This document shows, piece after piece, positions 43,430 to 55,676 of a stretch of 64,000 bases of DNA. The position numbers and the translations under genes are program-made. Under the pieces are notes generated by a model. It had not been told where the DNA came from and did no database searches. It saw only the letters and a list, made by a program, of their open reading frames with translations. Every line of letters starts with the position of its first letter. Position 1 is the stretch's first letter. The stretch is from Entophlyctis helioformis (taxonomy: Eukaryota; Chytridiomycota; Chytridiomycetes; Chytridiales; Chytriomycetaceae): assembly GCA_025526915.1 (NCBI GenBank), contig JAHLKH010000111.1, positions 1-64,000 on the forward strand, in the 5' to 3' direction.

Positions 43430-46400
43430 TCACTTTAGCATGGACGCGGATGGCAGCTCCACCTGTGCACCCGTGACGCCGCTCATGCCTGGCCCGCCGC
43501 CACTGCCGGCCACAGGACGCGACGGCGGCCTCACGGTCTTGGCGGCCACCTTGGGCAGCGACACGCCGACACTGGGGCTCATGCCGACACGCGACAGGTT
43601 GATGGGGCTGACGGTCATGCCGCTAAACTCTTGTTCCAGTAACCGGAGATCGTCTCGTTGTTGCTGTTGCTGCTGCTGCTGCTGTGTTGCTGTGGTTGTT
43701 GTTGTTGTGATGGCTGCGGCTGTTGGGATGTGATGGCGGTGGATGTACCAAGCGAGATGGAGATGCCCGTCACGCCTGATGACGAGGATGACGACGATGA
43801 GGAGGACGACGACGACGAGGACGACGGAACATACGGAGTGGCAGTGGCGCGAGAGGTGGCGCGTGACCGTCGTGACGTGTCGGTGCCTGCAGAGAACGAT
43901 CCGTTGAGTCCGGACCGTCCGACAGCAGCCGCCAGCGAGCTCTTGGACGACGACGGTGAGATGATGGATTGCTGGGCAGCAGCGGCAGCAGCGGCGGCCG
44001 CCGAGCGCGAGGCCGAGGTCGATGTCGATGCGCCGCCGCCGAGGTGGTAGCCACGGGCGACGCGGACGACCCGGACGACGACGCAGCGTCATGTTGCGGC
44101 GAGGGCGTGATGTACAGGTTGAGGTCGCGCGCCGATGCCGCGGCACTGGAGGCTGCCGAGACGGCCGATGACGCGGCGGAGCGAGCCGACGACGACACGG
44201 ACGAGGTGGAGACGACGCGGCGACGGACAGACGATCCGACGGGTTTCGACGGCAGCGTGCCGGCCGATGGCGCGGGCGACGCAGCAGGTGCAGCAGCAGA
44301 TCCACTCGCATCCAACGGCCCCTTCATCTTGCTCGAGAAGCTCGACATGCCTTTACGGCCGCCCATGCCCATGCCGCCTCCCCCGCCGCCTCCCCCGCCG
44401 CCGCCACTATTTCCTCCACCACCACTGCCGCCAGACGACGAGGACCCGCTGATACTCGCGCCGAGCGACTCCTTGTCACCGAAACGCCGGTGAAACTCTT
44501 GGCGCGCCTCGTGCAGCTCGCGGCGTTTGGCAACCCAGTCGGTGCCCAGCTGCTCGAAAAACAGCTTGGACTCTTCGTCCTCGCGCGAGCGGTCGAGCGC
44601 ATCCGGCGCCATCTCGGTCGCGTCCGGTTGATGGAACAGGTACTCGTCCGTCAGCGACCCCGTCGACGATGATCGCTCGAGACCGGGCTCGGCAGAAGCG
44701 GTGGCGTCCGACCCGCGTGCGACGGCAGCGCCACCTACCGATGCCGGCATGCCGAGCGTGAGCGAATGCCCACCACTGCTGCTGCTGTTGCCGCCTCCGG
44801 TGTCGCGCGAGGTGCGGTGGAGCGAGCCGGATGATGCTGACAACCGCGCTGCCATGGATTTGTCCGTGAAGCCATCGCCGTCAAGCGGTCCGTACGTTGC
44901 AATCAGATGGTTCATGGCCAACATGACATCGCCGTCCGCGTCGCGCGTCAGCAGCGGCTCCGTCGCGTCCATCAGTTTCTGCAGGATCTGTGCATCCATC
45001 GACGGCGGCTGCGATGATGACGATGATGTGAGGGCTTGTCCGGCTGATGCGCCACGTTGCGAAGCGGTGGGACCCGAGGGTGCAGTGGATGGCATGGCGG
45101 GGTGGCGGAGAGTACGGCGGACCAGTGGCAAGAGCTGGATAAAGCGTTGTCGGATGTTGGGAACGGCATCGCGCGAGAGACCGAGGTAGTGGTGGAACAC
45201 GTGGTCGCGGAAGAACTTGCGGGAGAAGACGCGGAGGATGTTTTCGCAAATGTTGAAGAAGAGGATACGTTGGTGGCAGCTGCGGTCGTCCTTGACATCT
45301 GCACGTGGCGTGTTAGTGCACTGCAGTGCATGTTTGGCATGCATGTGGGAGTCGTGGCCGGCAGACAGACGTACCGAGCAGTTGTTTGAGAATGGTTTCG
45401 CGATGCTCGACACGCTTGAGCTTGCGCATAAATAGTACAAGGGTCTTGATGGCAAGCGACTTGATCGGCAGTGCCGCGCTCTGTCCCGCCCATAGAGCAC
45501 ATTGTCAGCAGCAGCTCCTCACAACGACTGGCAAGGGCGCCAAGCCTCACCTCGGTCAGGACCTTGAGAAGCGCAGGGACACACTGCTCGTACACAGAGT
45601 CCGAGTCAAAGTAATCGGGAAACAGGCGATACGAGCTCAGGATACAGTGATGTGCACGCCAATTAAGTACATGAGTGCTCGACGATGTGCATTCACGCTC
45701 CTTTTGTGCAACGGCCGCCAGCACGTCGTCATACTGGTTGTTCTGTACACAGGGTCAGCGGAGCACACTGACCAGAAGGACAGAGACAGAGAGAGGGCGG
45801 TAAACCGACTCACAGCACGGGCAGTCTCGTCTTGTGAAAAAGCCTTGAGGATCGGCTCGAGATTAGCGGCAACGGACTCGACAATCCGCATATCCTCGCT
45901 CAGAATGAGCTTGAGGACGCGGTCTTTGGTCAGCCGGAACGCGCCGGGTCCGAGCTGCGTCGCGACCTGGCCACCAGCAGTCAGTCTCCCTACCATCGCA
46001 CCACGCACAGCCCCAGTCGTAGCGCTACTCACTTCATGGATGCCTTGAGCAGCTGTCCGGCGTACCGACGAGCTCTCGTCAGACACGAGCATGTCCAGCA
46101 CCTTGTCGAGCTTCAACGGCTCAAAATACTGCGGCTTGTACGTCATGACGATGCCCTGTCGATGCAAGGGGTTGAGCACCACATGGGCAGTCGCAATCAC
46201 GGTCGCATCCACTTACAGGAAAGTTGTACGCGCACATCTGTCGCGTGGCCTCGTCAGGCGAAGCCAGCAACGACACGTACACGCCAAGGAAATACTTCTT
46301 GTCCGCATCGCCCATCTCGTCTGTTGCATGCCACAACATATCAGCCGAATTCATCGCAGCAGTCCACGCTCTCTCAGCATTCTCAATACGACCCCCCGCT

Positions 46401-47967
46401 GCACGTCTGCACTTACTGCGACAGCCCCACAGGAACTGGCCGAAATAGCGTGCGATGCACGTCATCACCAGCCCGCTCGGCCGTTCCTCGCACAGCCGCC
46501 GCCACAAGGGAATGACGACGGTGGATCGAGCGTCGGCGTCCAGGCTGTCAACAAGGCTCATGAGGTTGGCGATCGCTGACTCGCGGACGACTTGCTCCTC
46601 GTCCATGATGAGCTCGGTGTACTCGGGGAGCAGCTCGCTTTTCGTGAGCTTGAGCCTATGGGTATCAAATGCGTGCGTGAAGGTGTGTGTGCATGCATGT
46701 GTGTGAGAGCGATATGAGACAATGTGGTGTGATGTGAGGTAAAGCGAGCGTGACATGACGTGACCCACCCAACTGCCTTGGCAATCACGTTGAGCTGGTT
46801 GCACATGGATCTCCGCACTTCGTAGTCCGTGTCTTGGCAGAGTGTGAGGGCTTTCCGGAAGAACAGGTCCTCGATCCTGCACGAGGCTCGGTGTTAGACG
46901 AGTGTGGGTATTGCACGGTCAAGTGTGGCGCGTACCGTTTGGCGTCGAGGCGTGGTGCAACGGCACCCAGCACGCGGCCACACCATATACGGAAGGGTGC
47001 CGGCTGGGCAAGACCGCCATCGACAAGCGCTTCGGGAAGGATCTGTCCCAACACGGATGTCAGCCGGCAGGGATATGGGCAAGATGCTCGCTGAAACTTG
47101 CCTGCTGAACGATTGTGTCGATGGGGAGATGCTTGATGCATGCAATAAACGCATCCGCCCACACCTCGACGACACCTGTGGCGGCATGTCAGCACACGTC
47201 AAAGAGTCCGTATGCGCTCTTGCACCGCTCCAGGACACGCACCTTCGTCCTTGCTTTCGATCAGCTTGCGTGCGATGGGAGCAACCAGCATGACCAGCTT
47301 GGGCGTGAGCACACCGCGGCTCACGACATCGACCATAAAGTGCCCAAGGGGTTTCTGGAACACGGGCGGCTCAACCAAGACGATTTCCTGCAGACAGCCG
47401 CCACGATGGTCGTCAGCGATCCCACTTTGGCAGTGCAATCCCACGAGCCCACTTGCTCGCTCGGGCAGTCACAGCAGACGCACCATGAGGATCGGCAACA
47501 CGGCCGTACGGAACTCGTCCGTGTACTCGCGCGCAAGCATAGACAGGCTACCGATGATACACTGTTTCTGTACCGACGCTCCATTGCTGCGCGTCTGTGA
47601 GCACACGCCAACAGCCGCACACGCACACACACAAGGGCACGCACAAGGGCACACAGACGTACCGGAGTATCCACACTGCACGCTCAACGTCAAGCAACTT
47701 GTCATCCACCGTGTACCGCTCAATCTCTTCATCAGACTGCATAGGGCGAGTCAGCACGGCTCCTCTCACGCACGCCAACGCAGGCTCGCACACGCCTACA
47801 CACGCCTACACGCATGCATTCACACACACCTTATACAACCGCGACGACAGCGACACCTCGTCCGTGCCCTTGATCTCGTCGTCAATCGACCCGTCCTCCG
47901 CACCCATCATCATAGCCTCCCATTCCAAGTCCTCTGGCGAGCTGTCGCGCGCAGCGTTGCCGCCCAT
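43430..47967 (-). CDS. PPP4R1: HEAT-repeat protein phosphatase 4 regulatory subunit 1-like
   Basis: Start at 47967 (MGGNAARDSSPED); an alternative start at 48152 would need one frame shift. More than ten exons follow. The HEAT helices include KPLGHFMVDVVSRGVLTPKL, VVEVWADAFIACIKHLPI, FFRKALTLCQDTDYEVRRSM, PEYTELIMDEEQVVRESA, DKVLDMLVSDESSSVRRTA, KLILSEDMRIVESVAANLEP and DHVFHHYLGLSRDAVPNIRQ. Repeats with paired Asp and a V-R-R/V-V-E-S turn match PP4R1 and PP2A-A scaffolds. The C-terminal 450 residues are Ser/Gly/Gln-rich with FFEQLGTDWVAKRRELHEA. The reading frame in that low-complexity tract must be switched at two or three points (about 44080 and 43680) to reach the stop at 43430. Role: scaffold for PP4 catalytic subunit. 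One intron (47043-47101) is GC-AG. Confidence 0.7.
47043..47101 (-). other. GC-AG intron in the PPP4R1-like gene
   Basis: The exon ends GTTCAGCAG, followed by GCAAGT rather than GT. The next exon starts after GGGACAG with ATCCTTCCC. Both exon frames are in phase across it (DTIVQQ then ILPEAL), and no nearby GT donor keeps the frame. GCAAGT is the usual consensus of the rare GC-AG class. Confidence 0.75.
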
Positions 47968-48423
47968 GCCATCCCGCCTGCCCCCGACCCCGACCCCCGT
48001 GATGACGACGAGTTGGACAATGAAGACGAGGACGAGGACGAGGAGGATGACGAGTGTCGCGCGGACGCGTCGCCGCCGCTGCTGCTGCTGTGGCCGCCGC
48101 CTGTGGAGCGACCCGACTCGCGTGGACGTTTGTCTTGTGGAATGGTGGGCAAGCTGGTCCTGTTATGTGTGCGTGCGTGTGTATGTGAATGCGTGCGTCC
48201 CGCTCGCTGTCTTGCTGGCTGGTTGTCTGTCTAGCTGTCTAGCTGGTTGCGTTGTCGTCTCTCTCCTGAGATACACACAGAGAGGACAGAGAAGCAATGT
48301 GGGACAATGTCATAAAAACAATAGATCGGATGGCGCCGACGGCGGCGACGACTGAACACGTCTCAGGGAGACCAGGGCTAACAGCAGCTATCAAAAATGT
48401 TCATTGCGGCCCTCTACATCACT

Positions 48424-51400
48424 AGAACCCGAACCACCCCTTCTTTTCTTTGGCCGGCTTGGCACCCGCAGCGCCAGCGTTCGGGTCGTCCACTGCATCA
48501 CGCGATCCCTGTCGAGACCTGGAGCGTTGCGGTGGCGGTCCCTGGTCGCCGCCACGGTACTCGCGCGACGGCGGCGGCGCGCCATACTGCTGCTGCTGCT
48601 GGTACCTCGGATCCCCACGATCCGGGATCGCCACGAGGATCGCCACGAGGATCACCACGGTAGTCGGGCCCGCCGCGATAGTCTGGCGGGTAGTCTTGGA
48701 CAGCCATCCGGCCCATGGACGCCTCGAGCTGCTGCGGGTTGTACCCACGGTCCCGCGGCCCGCCCGGTCCCTGCCCAGGCACACTCGGCGCTCGGCGCAC
48801 GCCTGCATCGCCCAGACTCGCGTTGCTGCCACCACCGCTACCGCCGCCGCGTGCCCAAGATGGCGACTCGCGTCCAGACCGCACACTGCCCGCACTGCCG
48901 CCCATGCGCGGATCGGCTGCGCGGGGATCCGCTCTGGGATCATAGAATCCATTCCGCCGCCACCGCCGGCGTGGTGCCTGAAATCGGGATCCGACCCGCC
49001 ACTGCGGTGGTACGGCGGCTGCCCGGCCGCATTCGGTCCAAGCGATCCCGCACTTCCACTGCGCGACGACGGGTTGCTGCGATCACGGTACCGCGGGTCT
49101 GCCCGTGGATCACCGCGTGGGTCGGCACGGGGATCGCACGGGGATCACCGCGTGGATCACCGCGCGAATCGCCTCGCGGTTGGCGGTACACAGGCGGCTG
49201 GTCAGCACCGCGATCGCCACGTTCGCCACGGCCACGGGACGCATCGCCGCGCGGCGCGATCCCTCTCGAGCTCGGGGGCGACCGCGCCACGGGCGGCACG
49301 ACCACGGGCCGTTTGTACGTCATGAAGCGCACAACATTGCCGTTGCCCTTGTGGAGGTCGGTGAGCGCCTGGACAAAGCCGTCGGGCTGCCACACGTGCG
49401 TGGAGCCGAGCACCACGTCGCGCTGGGCATCTTTGCGCAGCTCGGCCAGCGCGCGCATCTCGGAATACGTGACGCCGCCGAGCACAAAGAAAATGAGGCG
49501 GGGTCCGTTTTCGCGCAGGTCCACGTCGGGCGGTTTGGTCGCGAGCGAGGCCGACGAGGCTGAGCCGGACGTGGCCGGGGTGGAGGTGCCCGTCGAGGCA
49601 GCCGTCTTTCGCGTCGCCCACGACGGCTTCTTGCGGCCAACGGTTGCATTGTCGCCGGCTGCAAGGGACGACGACGAGGAGGACGGGTCGGCCCATGTGG
49701 CGGGACGGTCGCCGTACTCGCCGACCGGCGGCTCCTTGACCCAGGGGTACACGTGCGGGTCCACGGATCCCTTGCACTGGTCCTCGGCCACGTACTTGAG
49801 GAGGGGAGTGAAGCGCGAGTTTTCGAATTTGAATGTGCGGCCCTCGGCGCGTTTGATGATCTCCGCGTTGACGTACGGGTTGCGGGACTCGGCCTTTTTC
49901 TTGGTGTCGAGGGACGGGCTCAGCCGCACGTTGAGGATGCTGAGGTTCGTGATGGCCTGCGTTTCTTCGACCGAGAGGCGGCCGCGCTCGAGGAACCGCT
50001 GGCGGTCCGAGTCTTGCACACCGCCTTGCGAGATGATGGCGAGCATGATCAGCCGGACCTTGTCCAGATGTCTGTCATGGGATGGCCATGCACCATGTCA
50101 GCAACCTGCGCATCACGCCATTGAGAAAAGAGGCAAGGGCAACGGAACAATGCAACTCACTCGATGGATGAGTCCTCCAGAATGCGCTGCACGTCGGAAA
50201 ACAGCAGGCGGGACTGCGACGCGTTGGCTGGATCGTTCATGACGAGGTTCTGCTCAACATCGGCCACCTTCTCCAGCATGCGTGCCTGGTACGCCTGCAT
50301 GACTTCCTCGCAGATGGTCGTGTGCAGCGCATACTTGGCTTTCATCTCTGTGTATGCACCCAGCGAGCTCATGGCGTCCTTGAGTCCCTGGATCTTGTCG
50401 TCGTTTTGCCCACTATTTCCCACCAAGACAGCCGGTCAGCCCCATCGGTCCATCCATCTGTCGGAGATCCACATGGGGCAGCCAAAGACACGCGTGCACG
50501 GCTCAACTGACCCTTCCATCTCCCACTTGGCCGCCTTGTTCTCCGACGTGAACTGCTTGAACAGCACAGGCAAGTACTCGAGCACTTCGGCGATATGCCA
50601 GGTGCGCACCTCGGACCAGATGGGATCCGTTTCATCCAGCGCCACGTCCTTGCCCTCCTTCTTGTCTCTGTACTTGCCGTTCTCGAGCCCAATCAGGTCA
50701 GCGACCATGGACTGGTATGAGAACTCGTGGAGGAGCGGCGCAATCACGTCGAGAGTTCGGTCCGAGATGACCAGAATGGCGCGCTTGTGCTTGGACGGCG
50801 GCGGGAAGGAGGGGTCGTGGCGGCAGAGGGTGTCGAGCTCTTCCTGCACCAGAAAGGCGAGCTCCTGCGATAACGACTTTTGGGGCGTGGTCGAGAAGAG
50901 GGTTGGACGTGTATGGTAGCGGATGTACGGGTACTCCCCGAGAGTGGCCAGAACAGAGACAATCTGTCGGGGTGTGCGCGCATGTGCCAGTCGTCAGTCG
51001 TCAGTATGCGTGGACGGATCTGTAGGTGGATCTGTGCCACTGCACCAGGGATCTGCAGGACAAACGCACTCGTTTTGCAATAATGTCGAGTTCGTAGCGC
51101 AGGAGAGAGGGGGCTTGTGGGTTGAACAGCGAGTACCATGCGTCTGGATAGTCAAACAGAAACGTCTGCGCATCAGGAGCTGTCCGTTGTGAGGGGCAAG
51201 AGCGTGTCAGTCACGACGCCAATCGCCTGTAAAAGCCTGGCGATATTGGCCGGTGTTGGATAAAAGGAGGCAATAGTGAAGCGACGAGGACAGCAGAGAG
51301 ACGCAGAGGGACGCAGAGGGACGGACCAAAAAAGTCAATGTTGAGCTCCTTGCAGGTGCGCAGGTAGTTGACGACGGGCGAGTTCTTGATGCGGTCAAAG

Positions 51401-51977
51401 AGCGAGTCTGAGAGCGGCGATGTGGTGAAGAGGTGGACGGCAGCGTAGGGCGGGCGGCCCTTGACGTAGTCGTCGATGACGAGCCTGACGCTGTCCTGCG
51501 AGGGCGTGATGAAGTAGATGGCCTCAGTGTCTGGGTGGGGCTGGCGCTTGTTGGTCAGGCCCTCGACGACGGACACGTTTTCCGAGAGCACGTCGCTCAT
51601 GGAGCACACGCCGTTCAGGAGGCGCAGGGCGTGCGGGTCGACGACGAGGATCTTCCACCGGCTCGGCGGGTTGACGGTGCGCAGCATGCCCTCGAGGATG
51701 CCTGGTGTGTAAAAGAGTCGGCGTGTGAGTATATAAGAGGGCTTAGGGTTGTAAGAGGGCGTGTGTGTGTGCAGATGGCTGCCTGCAGTGGCTGCCTGCA
51801 GATGGCTGCCTGCAGTTGGCTGCCTTGGAGGGGCGGCAGCGGCACGCACACCAAGAGAGCGGCAGCCACAGCGACGCGACAAGCAGCAAGCAGCTAAGCA
51901 GCCAAGCGGTAAGCAGTTAAGCAAGCAGCAAGGACCAACGACGCACGCTTCTTGAGCGAGTCTCTGACGGACGGCAT
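48424..51977 (-). CDS. SEC1: Sec1/Munc18 (SM) family protein
   Basis: Binds syntaxin and assembled SNAREs to promote vesicle fusion at the plasma membrane. Start at 51977 (MPSVRDSLKKR). First exons are 51977-51947, 51701-51327 (donor GTCCGT), 51179-51070 and 50963-50512. Conserved parts include WKILVVDPHALRLLNGVCSM, EAIYFITPSQDSVRLVIDDY, AVHLFTTSPLSDSLFDRI, FDYPDAWYSLFNPQAPSL, LGEYPYIRYH, AILVISDRTLDVIAPLLHEF, RLIMLAIISQGGV and FFVLGGVTYSEMRAL, spread over all three SM domains. After the core an unusual Arg/Gly/Asp/Pro tail of about 200 codons with DPRG repeats runs to KKGWFGF at 48424; its frame must be switched at least twice (about 48950 and 48660). Sec1 is preferred over Vps33, Vps45 or Sly1 on motif similarity to STXBP1; moderately sure. 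Confidence 0.85.
48600..49200. repeat. Degenerate 12-bp GATCCCCGTGGC-type coding repeat
   Basis: Clusters of GGATCACCACG / GGATCGCCACGA units occur at 48610-48665 and 49085-49175. On the coding strand they give R-G-D-P repeats in the SEC1 tail. Slippage in these units would explain the frame switches in this part. Confidence 0.75.
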
Positions 51978-52093
51978 GGCGGGCGGCGGTCTGTGTGCTG
52001 CAAAGACTACGACTGCGACTGACTGCGACTGACTGCTACTAAGGCGGCGACGACCAGGCGGGCAGGCTTCAACGTCGAACGGCAATCTCACAA
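51978..52093. promoter_or_regulatory. Very short shared promoter, SEC1 / DNAJC8
   Basis: Only about 116 bp between the two start codons. It contains a GACTGCGACT repeat (52009-52035). No TATA box is visible. Confidence 0.5.
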
Positions 52094-53351
52094 ATGGCCG
52101 CCGCGACGATTTTGACGTGGCAAAGTTCCTGCGGTTGGAGGTGCGTACCAGTGCGTGGCTGCCTGTGACTGCCTGCATGCGTGACTGTCTGTGCGTGCCT
52201 GCGTGTGGGCTTATGGCGCAGCGCATGCGCCTGTAAAAGACGCACGCACACGCAGCGACTCACACGCAGCCCGCCAGTCCAACGACTTCAACCAGCGCCA
52301 GGAGGTCGAGCGCATCCTGGCCGTGCATGCGTCGCTGGCCCCCGTGCAGCTGCCCGACGCTTCGGGCAACGTGCAGCTCGAGCAGCTGCAGAGCACGCTG
52401 GAGCAGCAGCTGCTGGCCGAGCAGGCCGCCCACGACTCGGCTGCATCGTCGTCGTCGGGGTCGGGGTCGGGGTCGTCGGCCACGACGTCGATTGGCGCGG
52501 CGCAGCTCAACCCGATCGACGTGCTGGACCTGCCGCTGTCCGTGTACATCACCTGCGCCATCGAGGACCGGCTGGTCAAGACGCAGTACCGCAAGCGCTC
52601 GCTGCTGGTGCACCCGGACAAGTGCAGCCACGCCCGTGCGCAAGAGGCCTTTGATCTGCTCAAAAAGGCCGAGAACACCATCATGGACCCGGCCAAGCGC
52701 AAGCGGCTGCTGGGCTTCCTGATCGATGCCCGCGCCGCCGTGTTCATGGCCAAGGGCGTGCGGCCGCCCAAGATCCAGACGCCTGCCGGCCCCAAGCTCG
52801 CGCTGGACGCGCCAGAGTCGGCCGCGTCGGCTGCGGCTGCGGCCGCGGGCATGCCCGTGACGGCCGAGGCGATCGATGCCGCCGCGCTGGAGGCGCAGTT
52901 CCCCGGTCTGGGCAAGGAGATCCAGACCGAGACGCGCAAGCTGCTGTTTGATCTCGTGAACCGAGACCGCATCCGGCTCAAGAACGACATGGAGCGCAAG
53001 CTGGCGCAGGCGGAGCGCGACACGGCCGAGCGCAAGCGCAAGATGGAGCACCAAAAGACATGGGAAGAGGTAAGCGGGGAATGCCGCGGTGGCTGGCTGG
53101 CTGGCAGGATGGTTGGCTGGCAGGATGGCTGCGGGTCCGAGATAGACATGGACATGGACATGGACGGACTGGACAGCGACTGACACACTACATGGATGCA
53201 TGCGTGCATGCACGCGGCGTGCCAGTCGCGGGAAGAGCGCGTAGGAAACTGGCGCAAGTTCCAGCAAGGCGTGGGCAAGAAGAAGCGGAAGAAGGACGAG
53301 CTGCCGGGCGCACTGCCGTTTGACCCGTCACTGCTGGCCAAGAAGAAATGA
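52094..53351 (+). CDS. DNAJC8: DNAJC8/SPF31-like J-domain protein (spliceosome-associated)
   Basis: Exons about 52094-52140, 52278-53069 and 53226-53351 give about 320 aa. Frame continuity requires the first exon to be read as DFDVAKFLRLE joined to SNDFNQRQEVERIL. The only ATG nearby (52094) is one base out of that frame, next to a GG run, so a base may be missing. The J domain is PIDVLDLPL...KRSLLVHPDKCSHARAQEAF, with the HPD tripeptide that stimulates Hsp70 ATPase. The helical C-terminal part ends EESREERVGNWRKFQQG and a Lys-rich KKKRKKDEL tail, as in DNAJC8, a nuclear J protein found with SR protein kinase and spliceosomes. Divergent from SEC1. Confidence 0.85.
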
Positions 53352-53721
53352 ATCAGCCCTGCGCTTATGAGCGCGGCCTTGTTTTACAGAGGGACACGGG
53401 GCGAGCGTGGCGCAAGGAGGCGCGGGGAAGACCTGCACTGTCTGTCTGTCTGCATCGCACGTCTGTCGTCATATGTCTGTCGTCATCTGTCTGTCGTCAT
53501 ATGCCGTCTGCATCGCATATTCAGGTTGTGCCAAAACGGATTCGCCGGATTGCGAATCCTCAAACATCCGGAAGATCACTTGAGGCGGGTCTGCTACATA
53601 GGCGACTGCAGCGACGACGCAGGCTGCAGCTCAACCACTACAACTCACCACCACAACCACAGCGACAACCACCACAACTACTACAACCAACAAGCACAAC
53701 CACCACAGCGACCACCACTCA
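53352..53721. other. Intergenic region, DNAJC8 to RIB1
   Basis: About 370 bp. A TCTGTCTGTC/GTCGTCATATG repeat lies at 53440-53515. CCACAACCACCA-type tracts (53635-53715) resemble the CT/CA-rich leaders in front of other genes here and probably belong to the RIB1 5' leader. Confidence 0.4.
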
Positions 53722-55608
53722 TGCCCGCCACCACGCCCAGCGCCGCTGTGGCCACTGCAACAGCACCAGCGTCACCTGCAACGGCACCAGCAACGGCAAC
53801 TGCGACTGCGCCGACGGCCGCACCAACAGCCGGCAGCACTGCGCCGACCACCGGCACCACGGCGGCGGCTCTGCAGCCTGATCCGCCCCTCAAAGCCGCC
53901 GCCCTCTCGGCCGCCTGGCTGCCCTCGCATTCACATGTGCAAGCAACTGCCACAACAGCACGACTGCCACAACAGCCACGACTATCAAAGCGACGACGAC
54001 GACGGCCACGACACCGGCCGCCCCGCTGACCTCGGACGGCCTGTCCAGATCGACGGCCACGGCCACAGACTCGGACTCGGACCCGGATGCCGATGCCGAT
54101 GCCGATGCCGATGCTCAGTCCGACGATGCGGATGCGCTGTCGTCGCCATCAACGCTGCCCGCCGCGCATGCCGCCGACGCCAACGCCGACGACAACGACA
54201 ACGCCAACGAGCTCGACGCTGCACCACGGCCCGCCTCGCCGTCGGACGGCGCCACGCTGCCGATCGGCATCCATCCCGACGTGCTGTTGAGGCGGCAGTC
54301 GTGGTTCATTGGCCACTCGCAGAGCCAGCTGGAGCTCGGCCTGGACGACCTCGACGCCCTCGACGGCCCGGACGCCGATCTGCGTGAAGCAGCTGGCAAC
54401 AACACGCAGGATGCCGTGTCCACACCATCACAGGATGTGCACGCGCACGCGCATGCAGGTCTTGCCAGCCCCGCCAGCCCCGCCAGCCTTGCCAGCAGCC
54501 CCGCAAAGGCACACGCACATGAGCATGCCAGCCCTGCTAGCAGCACAACAGCAGCAGCCACATTCGCAGTCGCAGCCACAGCCGCAGCCGCATCCACTGC
54601 AGACACACGGCGGGCCAGCCTCGTCCAGCCGCACCGCCGACACCTGCCGCACGTGCAATGCGAGGCCGCAGCGCGCATCCCATCGTCGTTTGGCGGCGGC
54701 ACGCACACGCTGCACATCTACTCCAACACAGACGACGACAAGGAGCACATGGCGTTTGTCTTTGGCTCCGACATTGTCTCGGCGTCGTTGAATGCCGAGC
54801 GGCCCGGCGACACGCCCGAGACGCGCCGTATCCGCGGTGCCAAGCCTGAGCTGCCGTCGGTTGCTGATGCGGCCGCCTCGCACGCCGCCGGCCATGCGGA
54901 CCCGCCGCTCGTGCGGATCCATTCGTGCTGCTTTACTGGCGAGACGGTCGGCTCGTTACGATGCGACTGCGCCGAGCAGCTGCAGGAAGCGATGCGGATC
55001 ATGACGGCCGCCGGCCGCGGTGTCGTGTTGTATCTGATCCAGGAAGGCCGCGGTATTGGGCTCCGCGACAAGCTGATGTAAGCCGTCGCACCACTCACTG
55101 TCTGGTCATCTGCGCGTGCTCGTGCTAACTCCTTATGCTTGCATACGCAATGACCGCGACCATGACGGCCAGGGCGTACAACCTCATCGACATGGGCCAC
55201 GACACGCTGTCGGCCAATATCGCGCTGGGACATCCACCCGACGCGCGCACGTACACGATTGCCTCAGCGATTCTCGCCGATCTGGGCATCGACCGCGTGC
55301 GGTTGCTGACCAACAACCCCAGCAAGGTGCATGCCATCCAGCAGGACGGCGTGGCCATCACCGAGCGCATCGCCATGATGCCAACGTCGTGGAAGTTGCG
55401 GCACAGTGTCGTTGGCAGCGAGCGTCTGTCGGTCACAAAGGGCGGCCACGAGCTCACCAGCAGGGAGGGTGCCGGTGCCGGTGGCGATGCCGGCCATGAC
55501 ATCCAGGACCGTGACGAGTACCTTGTGACCAAGATCCAGAAGATGGGGCATATACTGGACATCCCCGACTCTATTCTGCGCGGTGTCTCGGCATCCCCTC
55601 GGTTGTGA
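53722..55608 (+). CDS. RIB1: GTP cyclohydrolase II with a long low-complexity N-terminus
   Basis: First enzyme of riboflavin synthesis: GTP to 2,5-diamino-6-ribosylamino-pyrimidinone phosphate, formate and pyrophosphate. Exon 2 starts at 55173 after a 95-nt intron (GTAAGC at 55078). The catalytic domain (about 54670-55490) has the zinc ligands in [14 protein letters not shown] (C-x10-C-x-C), [44 protein letters not shown] and [11 protein letters not shown]. The 300 or so residues before it are Ala/Thr/Asp/His-rich and not part of the family. The start at 53722 ([10 protein letters not shown]) needs one frame shift near 53940; a start further in cannot be excluded. Ends 68 bp from the stop of the convergent AMSH gene. 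Confidence 0.88.
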
Positions 55609-55676
55609 ATGAACCCCTACCCTACAACAACGCGTACACGGGCACGGTGCCAGATATACACAGCGACACGCGCGCT

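Noticed and set aside
48404..50242. 612-codon + strand open frame
   Set aside because: Antisense shadow of SEC1; Arg/Ser/Pro-rich composition without motifs.
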